A DNA stretch of 64,000 bases from a candidate division LCP-89 bacterium. Lineage in GTDB: Bacteria; Electryoneota; B3-LCP. How positions within the stretch are numbered: position 1 is the first letter of the stretch; the number at the start of each line of letters is the position of its first letter. The DNA lies in assembly GCA_025774555.1 (NCBI GenBank), contig JALGVT010000006.1, positions 1 to 64,000 on the forward strand. Reading direction: 5' to 3'. The notes beneath the pieces are model-generated. The model did not search any database. It had not been told where the DNA came from and saw only the letters and a program-made list of their open reading frames with translations. A program made the translations under genes and the position numbers. Shown here piece by piece: positions 44,283 through 52,236 of this stretch.

Positions 44283-44338
44283 GCCCTGGTGCCCCACCGC
44301 TCAGCGGTGGGTTTCTTCCTCTCGTCTCCATCCTGGTG
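44283..44338. repeat. 56-bp dispersed repeat, right copy
   Basis: Counterpart of 42588..42643: CCCTGGTGCCCCACCGC, then GGTTTCTTCCTCTCGTCTCC and ATCCTGGTG. It directly continues the palindrome that was split by the IS. Confidence 0.75.
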
Positions 44339-44363
44339 AATCGTGATATCCATCATTCCGAAG

Positions 44364-44419
44364 ACATGGGATTCAAATCCCATGCCCAGCTTTCAGGCAC
44401 GAATCCCGATAAATCGGGA
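44364..44419. repeat. Two-hairpin dispersed repeat, copy 4
   Basis: CATGGGATTCAAATCCCATG (44364-44383), linker CCCAGCTTTCAGGCACGA, ATCCCGATAAATCGGGAT (44402-44419). Stems match copy 3; the linker CTTTCAGG matches copy 1. Confidence 0.8.
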
Positions 44420-44570
44420 TGTATTGTTGGTGTGTACATCAGTCGTTTCAACGACTTGATTTAAAAGATGGGCGTATGAATTCATTCATATGACCTAAGG
44501 CGTGGGCTCCGAAGGGATGGCTACGCCAAGCAAAGCGATGACCTGACGCTTTTTTTACACTCCGGGCGGA

Positions 44571-44752
44571 CGACAAATTTGACGGTGGGGGCGCTGTGTT
44601 TTTTGAATCGCTCCGCACGAAAACGACAAATTTGGTTTGGTTCGTGCGGGGAATTTTAATTTCCGACATATTTGTCGTTTTTGGTGGTTAATTGATTAAA
44701 TTTATACGAATTAGGGTAACCGACGTATTTGTCAAGGGTGACAAATATGCCG
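44571..44752. repeat. Five iterated copies of a GACAAATwTG-type 14-mer
   Basis: CGACAAATTTGACG (44571), CGACAAATTTGGTT (44624), CGACATATTTGTCG (44664, itself palindromic), CGACGTATTTGTCA (44721, inverted) and TGACAAATATGCCG (44739). The second lies in the loop of a CCGCACGAA/TTCGTGCGG hairpin (44613-44649). It looks like a set of protein-binding sites or iterons. The rest of 44420-45079 shows no gene; 44768-44820 is low-complexity (GGCTGGTGACTGG-like). Confidence 0.55.
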
Positions 44753-45079
44753 TTGTCAAGAAATTCTTAGTGGCTGGTGACTGGTTGCTAGTTGCGAGTT
44801 GGTAGTGGCTAGTGGCTTGTTGAATAGCAGATTGCGCGGATAAAGAAGCTCTTGTATATAATATACAACAGAATAGAGGGAAATGCAAGAGAAAAGAGGG
44901 GAATTTTAGTATGAGATTTAGGCGGGAGGATTGTAGAAAAAAACTGAACCACTGATCCGCCAGAGGCGGACAAGTTCCCGCTGATTTGACTGATGGCACT
45001 GATGACTGAAGCGGTTATATCAGCGATATAAGTGTTATCAGCCTTTTTCAGTGGTTCAGGAAAATGATAAAGATTGAGC

Positions 45080-45856
45080 TTAATTAAATTTGGCGAAGTA
45101 TTCGTCTATTTCGGATCTTAGTTCTATACCGACGGCTTCAAAACAATCAAGTAAATCAGAATATGTTCCCTCACCTCCAATAAATTCCCATAATTCCTCA
45201 GCGACGAGTAATTCTTCTTCTAGATCAAGCATCCCCCTTATCGTCCATCTATTATACTGTTCAGGTTCGTATGGATTGTATGGAATTCCAATCATTGTTC
45301 TAATTTGTACTTCAGGATTCTTAGCTGTCTCTGCAGCAACCCACTCAAGCAACTGTCTCTTAAATCCTTTAAAATCACCGATATTAGGTTTAACAGTCTT
45401 AAAATCGATTAATATAAATTCTCCACTAAAACTTTCCAGCCAGATATCAACTTCTGTCAGTTTTACTTTTTCCATATTACCTTCACGACAAACTCTTCTT
45501 ATCGTTTGTATTTCGTTTAGTTTTTCCGGTTCACTTTCCGCAGTGGTTAATCCGGTTATTATTCTTTGGATTTCTCTATAAGCCTCCTCGCTTATATAAT
45601 TGTAAGGACGTACGTGAGTTTTTGCATCTCTAAAGTTTTCAGTTGCTAAGGCTTTGGCCACAGGTTCATATATTGATGTTCCAAATGTAGTGTTCAGCGA
45701 TTGGATGAATGAATATAATGCCATTCTATCTTTACCAAGAAGTCGATAGTGAAATGGCATGTGCTTAGTTTCCGATTTATAATTGCTAAACTTATTACGG
45801 AGACTTGATCTAAGAACATCATAAATTAGTTCTTTTTTGGATTCTGTAAATCCCAT
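45080..45856 (-). CDS. TdeIII-like type II restriction endonuclease
   Basis: A 258-residue protein resembling the TdeIII family of type II enzymes: FIQSLNTTFGTSIYEPVAKAL (split here: FIQSLNTTFGTS then IYEPVAKAL, ~50-70) and a PD-(D/E)xK core with Asp137 (VDIWLES) and Asp151-x-Lys153 (LIDFKTVKP). The family is known for cutting GGNCC; specificity here is inferred only. It starts 2 nt after the stop of the methyltransferase gene, as expected for a restriction-modification pair with co-translation. Codon use is markedly more AT-rich than that of the flanking housekeeping genes, and the pair sits beside an IS element and many repeats. Confidence 0.8.
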   Translation of the reverse strand: MGFTESKKELIYDVLRSSLRNKFSNYKSETKHMPFHYRLLGKDRMALYSFIQSLNTTFGTSIYEPVAKALATENFRDAKTHVRPYNYISEEAYREIQRIITGLTTAESEPEKLNEIQTIRRVCREGNMEKVKLTEVDIWLESFSGEFILIDFKTVKPNIGDFKGFKRQLLEWVAAETAKNPEVQIRTMIGIPYNPYEPEQYNRWTIRGMLDLEEELLVAEELWEFIGGEGTYSDLLDCFEAVGIELRSEIDEYFAKFN

Positions 45857-45858
45857 GC

Positions 45859-47433
45859 TTAAACTCCTTTTAAGTGAAATATAGTCTCAGAATATGCACC
45901 TTTGTCCTTCTCTGTCCGATTTAAAACTGGTCTTTTGAATCTGTTAACAATCCTCATCCCCGCTCTTTTACTGATTTCTGGATATAGATTGTATTTATCG
46001 TTAGCAACTATAAACGCATTATAGTCATCTGCAAGATAACTTTTAATATTTAATAATACTTGGGCTATTCCTTCAGCATAGGCTTCTCTAGCTTCTTTAC
46101 TTGTTCCTCTGGATAACGGTCCTATTTCTTGTTCATCTCTTCTTTCAAATCCAAATAAGCTATAAGCATATGCATGTTGTTCATGATAATCAATTAAGCC
46201 CACATAAGGAGGACTTGTAAAGATCCCCTTGACCTTATTTTTATCAACTAGTTCTCCAAGTGTTTCATCTTTCGCTTTTAGGTTTTTAATTAAATCGATA
46301 CTCTTTGAATCTCCTATTAAACATACTTGTCGAGAGTCTGTTCTCAATTTCTCAAACTTTACCAATCTATCAATAGCATCTTCGCTATATTTATCCCACC
46401 ATTTTTTTATAGAAAACAGGGGTTTGCAAATCTTCTTGTGCTTAGTACAATAATATGTTGAATTAATTGGCTCTTTTAAAGTAGCGAGATCGGAATGTGT
46501 CGTAGCACGGCATGATCTTATAGCTCTACTAAGTATAATACTCACTATTATTTTTGTCTTAATATCCTTAATATTTTTAATTATATCAAAAACGAAATCT
46601 ATCTCTTCACGTACTGGTTTCAAATACCATCTATCTAGAAAATCCTCTTTTTTGTTTTGATCCAATTCTATTTCATACTTTTTAATTAGATCCCAGTATG
46701 TTGTCAGAAATCCATTGGCTTTCTCTCTGCCGTACCTATGTTCGTCAATCGAGCCATTGTTAACATTGTATTTGAATTCTGGTGAAGGGAAGTTTATATT
46801 GTTGTACTCTCTTATAGAATCAAGTAATTCACCCTCAAATTCTAAGATCTGCTTCTCTGAAATAAATTCATTTAGTTGTCTTGAGATTGTTTTTACAACC
46901 ATATATAATTTATGCAAATTATAGCGATATAACTTTGAATTCGATATAAGAGCATTAAATGCCGAGATATCGATACCAATGGCGTGCATTCCAAGTTCAT
47001 TTGCCTGCACAAGAGTTGTTCCACTCCCACAAAAAGGATCTAAAATAACATCTCCAGGTTTAAAATATGCCACACGTTTGAAATCGTCAGTATGATTATC
47101 AAGAAAATATTCAACTAATTGTGGAATAAATTTCCCTTTATATGGATGTAGCCTATGAACGTGCTTTGTCCTTTCTTTCTCAGAATAGTTGTCGAATGAC
47201 AAAGCCCAATTCAGGTCGTCACCTAATTTTTTCTTCCACTCAATCTCAAGCTTACCTATACGAGATTTGTAATATTTTTCTAAGTCTGACTGGGTTACAT
47301 ACAAATTCCCGTTCGAATTGTGTTTTCTTACGCGTCCATATTGAATGAGATATGAGATGTTTGAAATACTGATATTTCTACCAGTCAATTCAGTTGCCCA
47401 AGTGCTCGCTTGTTTAAGTGTTAGAAAATCCAT
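45859..47433 (-). CDS. DNA methyltransferase of the TdeIII-like restriction-modification system
   Basis: A 524-residue modification enzyme. The first ~55 residues form a helix-turn-helix/MerR-like region (LTLKQASTWATELTGRNIS). Then comes HRLHPYKGKFIPQLVEYFLD, the AdoMet-binding motif DPFCGSGTT (132-140) and the catalytic TSPPY (406-410), the SPPY form typical of N4-cytosine and some N6-adenine methylases. A ~250-residue insertion between the two probably contains target recognition, with Cys residues (CTKHKKIC, CKPLF) that could bind zinc. The N-terminal DNA-binding region may let it repress its own operon; that is inference. Confidence 0.87.
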   Translation of the reverse strand: MDFLTLKQASTWATELTGRNISISNISYLIQYGRVRKHNSNGNLYVTQSDLEKYYKSRIGKLEIEWKKKLGDDLNWALSFDNYSEKERTKHVHRLHPYKGKFIPQLVEYFLDNHTDDFKRVAYFKPGDVILDPFCGSGTTLVQANELGMHAIGIDISAFNALISNSKLYRYNLHKLYMVVKTISRQLNEFISEKQILEFEGELLDSIREYNNINFPSPEFKYNVNNGSIDEHRYGREKANGFLTTYWDLIKKYEIELDQNKKEDFLDRWYLKPVREEIDFVFDIIKNIKDIKTKIIVSIILSRAIRSCRATTHSDLATLKEPINSTYYCTKHKKICKPLFSIKKWWDKYSEDAIDRLVKFEKLRTDSRQVCLIGDSKSIDLIKNLKAKDETLGELVDKNKVKGIFTSPPYVGLIDYHEQHAYAYSLFGFERRDEQEIGPLSRGTSKEAREAYAEGIAQVLLNIKSYLADDYNAFIVANDKYNLYPEISKRAGMRIVNRFKRPVLNRTEKDKGAYSETIFHLKGV

Positions 47434-47890
47434 TTAATTTTGGTGATTAAGACGCCTTTAACTACATGCTGAAATATACAAAGAAGAAGTATGAAATCAT
47501 AGTATAGAATTGTATTTTTAACAAAAATGCAGGGAGGTACGGGTGCCTCACAGCCCCACAATTCATTGTAGGGTGAAATGGATTCCCCCATAGGGGCAAT
47601 GCTCTGGGTTGTCGCCCGGAATGACAAAGCAATATCAGCTTGGTAATCATCCGGGACATCCAGACTGCGTCGGCACCCTTCGGGTGAAGCTGTTCCGGCT
47701 ACCCACCGCTTTGCTGAGGACCTGACGAAACGGGAAAAGGACGATCCCATAAGAATGGGTCGCCCTTTTTACAGCCAATGGCAGCGCTGAGAATGGCTAT
47801 GCGGAGTTCTTCCGATGCTGCCTGATGTTATAGCCTATCGAAGAACCATTCAAGCGCCTGATTCCCCGCCGGATACTGCGATATTGCCGA
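47434..47890. other. Intergenic repeat-rich stretch with terminator-like hairpin
   Basis: No gene is supported. Visible are CCCACAAT/ATTGTAGGG around a short loop (47555-47573; related to 63011-63029), CCCCATAGGGG near 47586, the GACCTGACG half of the split palindrome family near 47720, and a hairpin 47739-47765 (GGACGATCCCAT with ATGGGTCGCCC) followed by five T, a terminator shape on the plus strand. Confidence 0.5.
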
Positions 47891-49117
47891 TCATTTGAAG
47901 GTGATCTTCTCTATGTCTTCCCAGTCGATATACTCGTTATCTCTTTTGCCCATGAAGACGATCAGACCGTCGTTACTGTCGCTGACGTCCTGGGAATCTT
48001 CCAACCTCAGTTCCTCGCCGTTCCTGAATTCGACGATGCTGGAATGACGACCTTTCGGTGTGATCGATTTGATCCTGTGGAAGGGGATATAAAATTCCAT
48101 GTCATCCAAGTGTCCGTTCAGAATTTCATAGCCTTCGGTTTCGTCGAGGTCGAAAACGATATCTCCTTCAAACGAGCCGCCGTCGATGGTTTCGACGATG
48201 CCTTCGAGCTTTTTGTCGCTTTTATAGGCTTTGTACGGTTTTCCCGAATCATCTTTATCTTCGTAGATAACTTCCCTGAACTCATCCCATTGGACTTCGA
48301 TCTTGCCGTAACGTTCGTCCATGACGAAAATGCCGCGATTGGCATTGTTGACGTCGTTGGTGCCTCTAAGCTCGTATTCTCTACCGTCTTTCAGTGTTGC
48401 CAGGCAGGCTCTGCGGCTGAGGCGTTTGATCGAGCGGATATTACCGCATTCGATTTCCATATCGCCATCTTCGGTCTCGCCGTCCAAGATGTCCGTTGAA
48501 ATGCTCTCTTCAGCGTCCCAGAGGATATAGCCTTCGAAATCCATTTCCGAAGTTCTAAGTTTTCCCCTTAATCTGTAACCTTCCGTCTCTGCGGACCGTG
48601 GAGTAGGCATAAACTCAATCTTTTTGATGTTATCCCATTTGATGTTGATCCTGCCCATATCTTCATCGACCATCCTGATTTTAACGTCGATGTCTCCACC
48701 GCCATCGACGTCGAATTCAGCGCCGTTCTTCATGATAATCGTCGATCTGGAGTGGCGGCGGTTCATGATGGTCTCGATTTCGCCGAACTGGGTCATGAAT
48801 ATGTGAGTGTCTGCAAATCCAAAGGATTGATACACCTTTAGTCCGAAGATTGAGAAATCTCCGTCGCCCCTCGCGCTCTTCTTCTTTTTATTTTTAGGTG
48901 CATATCTGAGCCAGGGATTGTCCTCTTTACTGGCGTTGAACAGATCGTCCCAGAAGAGTTCCTGTTTCCCCCAGCGCATGGTGCCGGTGTAGGTATCACC
49001 GTCGCGGGTGGTAATCTTTCCGTAGATAAAACCTTCATTATCAGCGCCTTCAGCGGTATGACCTGCGGTTATAAAGGATATCGCCAGGATTATTAAAGCT
49101 GCTTTTTTAAGCTGCAT
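47891..49117 (-). CDS. Secreted beta-rich protein with three tandem repeats, last gene of an ECF sigma operon
   Basis: A 408-residue exported protein of no known family. A signal peptide (1-25, ending AEGA) is followed by three units of ~110-130 residues. Each contains GKITTRDGDTYTGTMRW / GKLRTSEMDFEGYILWD / GIVETIDGGSFEGDIVFD, then an I-K-S-I-like strand, a KNGAEFDV / KDGREYEL / RNGEELRL strand, a D-V-N-N / D-V-S-D Asn/Asp-rich turn and a closing IKWDNIKKIEF / VQWDEFREVIY / IDWEDIEKITF. It lies 18 nt after the anti-sigma gene, so it is probably a main output of that sigma factor. It could be an envelope or surface structural protein; the function is unknown. Confidence 0.7.
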   Translation of the reverse strand: MQLKKAALIILAISFITAGHTAEGADNEGFIYGKITTRDGDTYTGTMRWGKQELFWDDLFNASKEDNPWLRYAPKNKKKKSARGDGDFSIFGLKVYQSFGFADTHIFMTQFGEIETIMNRRHSRSTIIMKNGAEFDVDGGGDIDVKIRMVDEDMGRINIKWDNIKKIEFMPTPRSAETEGYRLRGKLRTSEMDFEGYILWDAEESISTDILDGETEDGDMEIECGNIRSIKRLSRRACLATLKDGREYELRGTNDVNNANRGIFVMDERYGKIEVQWDEFREVIYEDKDDSGKPYKAYKSDKKLEGIVETIDGGSFEGDIVFDLDETEGYEILNGHLDDMEFYIPFHRIKSITPKGRHSSIVEFRNGEELRLEDSQDVSDSNDGLIVFMGKRDNEYIDWEDIEKITFK

Positions 49118-49135
49118 TATGACCTCATTTGCTAT

Positions 49136-49738
49136 TTAAAATTTAAACGTTTCGCCATCTCTATCGTAATTCGTTTGCTGTAACTTTTCGCTGTTTCTGC
49201 TGCCCTCCAGATAATCATTATCAATCGGCTCAAAACTCTCCTCCCATCTTTGACTTGCCACCGAATGCAGGATCATATACATTTTCTGATGATATACCGG
49301 ATCAGCCGTCAGCAGTTCTCTTGTCAGCGAGAGGAACTGCGCCTCATTCATTTTCCCTGAATTACTTGCCAGAACGATGGGATTATTGGCTGTCATCATA
49401 GGGATGATGTTTGAACGGCTCTGATAACCGAGGATAAAGCTGATTGCCAGAACGGCGGCGATGCTGATTGCCTTGAACATCGTTGAACGGAAGGGTATAG
49501 ATTTCGCACTCTTTATCGGCGTGGCTTCCGATTCGATATTCTCCCAGATTCTGCCGGGAATGACGGGCGGCGCGGTTTCCGCATCCGTTCTCTCCTGGAG
49601 CCGCTGGAATTCGATAAAGAGTTCCATGCACTCGCTGCATGAGGCAATATGTTTTACCGTATCGGTGAGTTCTTCTCCCCGAAGTTCACCGTCGATCATC
49701 GCCGATATGTTGATTTGATACTCTTCGCATCCCATCAT
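49136..49738 (-). CDS. Zinc-binding anti-sigma factor (single-pass membrane)
   Basis: A 200-residue protein with an N-terminal ZAS domain: Cys4, an ISAMIDGEL segment and His30-x3-Cys34-x2-Cys37 (HIASCSEC). One membrane helix (~88-106, AISIAAVLAISFILGY) and a ~95-residue extracytoplasmic tail follow. Family knowledge: ZAS proteins hold an ECF sigma factor at the membrane until a signal releases it. It starts 4 nt after the sigma gene. Confidence 0.87.
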   Translation of the reverse strand: MMGCEEYQINISAMIDGELRGEELTDTVKHIASCSECMELFIEFQRLQERTDAETAPPVIPGRIWENIESEATPIKSAKSIPFRSTMFKAISIAAVLAISFILGYQSRSNIIPMMTANNPIVLASNSGKMNEAQFLSLTRELLTADPVYHQKMYMILHSVASQRWEESFEPIDNDYLEGSRNSEKLQQTNYDRDGETFKF

Positions 49739-49742
49739 GATA

Positions 49743-50249
49743 TTATCCTTGAAATTCCTGCAGTTCGAAAGCGACCTTTTTACGCGCCCTGAAGACGTTG
49801 ATTTTCACCATTGAAAGGGACCATCCGGTGATCTCTTCGATCTCCCGATATGAAAGCCTCTGAATAACCCCCAGCGTAAAAGCAGTCCGGTAAGATTCAC
49901 TCAGATCAGCCAGCGCATTGTGGAGGAAGCCCATGAAATCTCTTCGCTGGGTGATCTCCTCGGGCGTCTGGTGATCGATTGTCATATTGTTCTCGATTTG
50001 TGATAAATCTGCCACCGGATTTGTTTTGCGTCTGTTATCCTTTTTCTTTGCATCGAGAAAAAGATTGCGCGAAATAGTCAACAACCAGGAATGGACTTTG
50101 TCAGATTCTCTCAATGAATCCTCACACCGCATCGCCTTGATAAAGGTCTCCTGCAGCAGATCTTCGGCTTCCTGGCGGTTTCCGGTGAGGTTAATTAAGT
50201 AGTTTAAGATTCCGGGTGAATGCTTCCGGAAAATTAAGTCCCAGTTCAT
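49743..50249 (-). CDS. ECF-type RNA polymerase sigma factor
   Basis: A 168-residue extracytoplasmic-function sigma factor with only regions 2 and 4. Region 2 includes LTGNRQEAEDLLQETFIKAMR and KVHSWLLTISRNLFLDAKK; region 4 includes YRTAFTLGVIQRLSYREIEEI and the helix-turn-helix GWSLSMVKINVFRARKKV. Followed by its anti-sigma partner and a secreted protein gene in one operon. ECF factors commonly drive their own promoter; I did not find a clear site upstream. Confidence 0.9.
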   Translation of the reverse strand: MNWDLIFRKHSPGILNYLINLTGNRQEAEDLLQETFIKAMRCEDSLRESDKVHSWLLTISRNLFLDAKKKDNRRKTNPVADLSQIENNMTIDHQTPEEITQRRDFMGFLHNALADLSESYRTAFTLGVIQRLSYREIEEITGWSLSMVKINVFRARKKVAFELQEFQG

Positions 50250-50384
50250 GAACTGAATAATGTTAATTAATGTAAAAAGCCTGTGTAATATTCAAAATAC
50301 ACCATGCGGCGCGCTGTTATCTATTAGACGTCTGTCAGGGTAAAAAGTTACAGGCTCTGATTATATTTATGGGAGACTAAGAAA

Positions 50385-50528
50385 GGGGCTGTCCCAAAAG
50401 TCCATAAAAAGTCATTACGAAAGAATTGTGATAATCTCTCAGTGCTTATAATACAGGAGATTGCCACGTCAATAGCCGGACGGCTGATTCTTCGCAATGA
50501 CTCAATATTCTTCTTTTGGGACAGCCCC
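50385..50528. repeat. Fold-back (MITE-like) element, copy 4
   Basis: 144 bp with perfect ends GGGGCTGTCCCAAAAG and CTTTTGGGACAGCCCC. The interior shares GTCATTACGAAAG, GATAATCTC, CAGGAGATTGCCACGTC and TTCGCAATGAC with copies 1 and 3. It ends 12 nt from the tRNA-Arg 3' end. Confidence 0.85.
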
Positions 50529-50539
50529 TTATCAGTTTG

Positions 50540-50613
50540 TACGCCCTAAGGGATTCGAACCCCCAACCTTCTGGTCCGTAGCCAGACGCTCTATCCAGTT
50601 GAGCTAAGGGCGC
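50540..50613 (-). tRNA. tRNA-Arg(ACG)
   Basis: Cloverleaf read on the minus strand: acceptor GCGCCCT/AGGGCGT (one terminal G-U pair), D arm GCTC...GAGC, anticodon stem TCTGG/CCAGA with loop CTACGGA (anticodon ACG), variable AGGTT, T arm GGGGG-TTCGAAT-CCCTT, discriminator A. CCA is not encoded. Acts in decoding CGN codons, with A34 expected to become inosine. Confidence 0.95.
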
Positions 50614-50731
50614 AATAAGACGTAAAATATATATTTTTATTTTTACCTCCGCAAGAGATTAAATGAGATATTGCTATTCAATAATGAGAAAGCGTTACGT
50701 ACAAATTCTCGATTTAAGCGGTATGGTTATA

Positions 50732-50754
50732 TTATCACCCCCGGGGGGTGATAA
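50732..50754. promoter_or_regulatory. Long palindrome upstream of the cysteine desulfurase gene
   Basis: TTATCACCCCC followed by GGGGGGTGATAA, symmetrical apart from one extra G. It lies ~32 nt before the -35 element of the next promoter. An operator or hairpin; the factor is unknown. Confidence 0.5.
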
Positions 50755-50785
50755 GGTATTTCTCAACATATTTATTGAGATTTAC

Positions 50786-50814
50786 TTGATCCCTTGTGTA
50801 AAATTTGCTAAATT
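50786..50814 (+). promoter_or_regulatory. Possible promoter of the cysteine desulfurase gene
   Basis: TTGATC (50786-50791), 17 nt, TAAATT (50809-50814), about 50 nt before the ATG at 50868. Confidence 0.45.
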
Positions 50815-50867
50815 ACTCCCATTAGTTTCAAAGAGGAAACGATAACCTGTAAGCGCGGAGTACGTTA

Positions 50868-52034
50868 ATGGAGAACCTTATATACCTCGATAATGCTGCA
50901 ACAGCATGGCCCAAACCTGAGAACGTCTATGAATTTGCCATTGATTTCTACCGGAAGACCGGCGTCAATCCGGGCAGAAGCGGTTTTGATATGGCGATTG
51001 AGGCAGGTAATATCATCGAAAACCTGCGTGTGCGGCTGACGAAGTTTTTCGGCGGTGATGAAGACGTGCCGGAACGCCTCTGCTTCGGATATAATGCAAC
51101 GGACGCTCTGAACCTCATTGTCCGGGGACTGCTTCAGGCGGGAGATCACGTCATTACCACTAATGTCGAACATAACTCAGTTATTCGACCGGTTAACTGC
51201 ATGGTTCGTGATAACGGCGTCGAAGCAACCTATATCCCTTTCAATAATAAGGGCTTCATCGATCCCGATGACATAAAGAATGCCATAAAATCCAACACCA
51301 AACTGGTTATCGTCAATCACGGATCGAATGTTTTAGGGACGGTTCAGTTTATAAAGGAGATAGGATTAATCTGTAAAGAGAAGGGGGTTCTTTTCGCCAC
51401 GGACACATCGCAGACGGCGGGCGTTATTCCGGTCAATATGAAAGAGATGAACGTGGATGTGCTGGCTTTTACAGGTCATAAATCGCTGATGGGATTTACC
51501 GGTATCGGAGGTTTATGCGTTCGCAAGGACGTCGATATCCGGCAGACTCGCAGCGGCGGGACTGGAGTCCGTTCCGCTTATCCATATCACCTCGAGGAAT
51601 ACCCTTTCAGGATGGAATACGGCACGCCCAATATGGTTGGTGTGGCGTCTCTCTGGGCTGGTCAGGACTTTATTGAAGAACGAGGCGTAGAGAACATCCA
51701 TAAGCAGGAGATGGATCTGGCAAAAAGGCTGGTCAACGGATTCAGGGAGATTGAGGGCGTTCAAATCTACGGCTGTGAGGATATGGAGAATCACCTCTCT
51801 ACTATAACCATCAACATAGATAAATTTGAAGCCGGAGACGTCGGCATTATACTGGACGTTGATTTCGATATTGCCACCCGCACCGGGCTGCACTGCGCTC
51901 CGCTGGTGCATAAACAGCTCGGACTCGTCGAGAGTCACGGCGGCGTTCGGTTCTCCATCGGCGCATTCAACACTGAAGAGCACATTGACCGCGCTATAGA
52001 GGCGGTGGACGTGATTGCGAAGAGCAGGAAATAG
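50868..52034 (+). CDS. Class V aminotransferase, cysteine desulfurase family
   Basis: A 388-residue PLP enzyme that probably removes sulfur or selenium from (seleno)cysteine. It begins IYLDNAATAWPKPENV; the PLP-binding region has VNHGSNVLGTV and FATDTSQTAGVIPV; the Schiff-base Lys is in AFTGHKSLMGFTGIGGL; a C-terminal loop holds TRTGLHCAPLVHKQLG with the catalytic-type Cys. The pattern is that of the NifS-like family TIGR01977, often unlinked to isc/suf genes. It stands alone, with a palindrome and promoter upstream and a terminator downstream. Confidence 0.9.
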   Translation: MENLIYLDNAATAWPKPENVYEFAIDFYRKTGVNPGRSGFDMAIEAGNIIENLRVRLTKFFGGDEDVPERLCFGYNATDALNLIVRGLLQAGDHVITTNVEHNSVIRPVNCMVRDNGVEATYIPFNNKGFIDPDDIKNAIKSNTKLVIVNHGSNVLGTVQFIKEIGLICKEKGVLFATDTSQTAGVIPVNMKEMNVDVLAFTGHKSLMGFTGIGGLCVRKDVDIRQTRSGGTGVRSAYPYHLEEYPFRMEYGTPNMVGVASLWAGQDFIEERGVENIHKQEMDLAKRLVNGFREIEGVQIYGCEDMENHLSTITINIDKFEAGDVGIILDVDFDIATRTGLHCAPLVHKQLGLVESHGGVRFSIGAFNTEEHIDRAIEAVDVIAKSRK

Positions 52035-52085
52035 CAGACAAAAATTTAATATATCGGGCGGAATTGACTGCCTGAATAATTATTG

Positions 52086-52121
52086 AGACCGCCTTACGTA
52101 AGGTTATGGCGGTCTTTTTTT
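52086..52121 (+). terminator. Intrinsic terminator after the cysteine desulfurase gene
   Basis: AGACCGCC (52086-52093) pairs with GGCGGTCT (52108-52115), followed by a run of T. Confidence 0.9.
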
Positions 52122-52236
52122 GTTTATAGCGATTCAAACAAACTCGATATTGTTACGTATTTTTCAAAGAAGCCGGTAATAATTAGAAAATCTGCGCTTC
52201 AGATGTTTGCAGTAAAAGCGACGTTTTCGGAATAAA

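Larger units (their letters stand above)
42892..44284. repeat. Palindromic repeat split by the IS481-family insertion
   Basis: Left arm GCTGTCAGGT (42892-42901) and right arm ACCTGACAGC (44275-44284) are perfect complements. With the IS and one TCCG copy removed they form a 10-bp stem with loop CTCCGC. An intact relative is at 58496..58515. Confidence 0.85.

Noticed and set aside
42000-44760. CRISPR array suggested by dense short repeats
   Set aside because: Repeats are palindromic, of several unrelated families, irregularly spaced and without equal-length spacers or cas genes.
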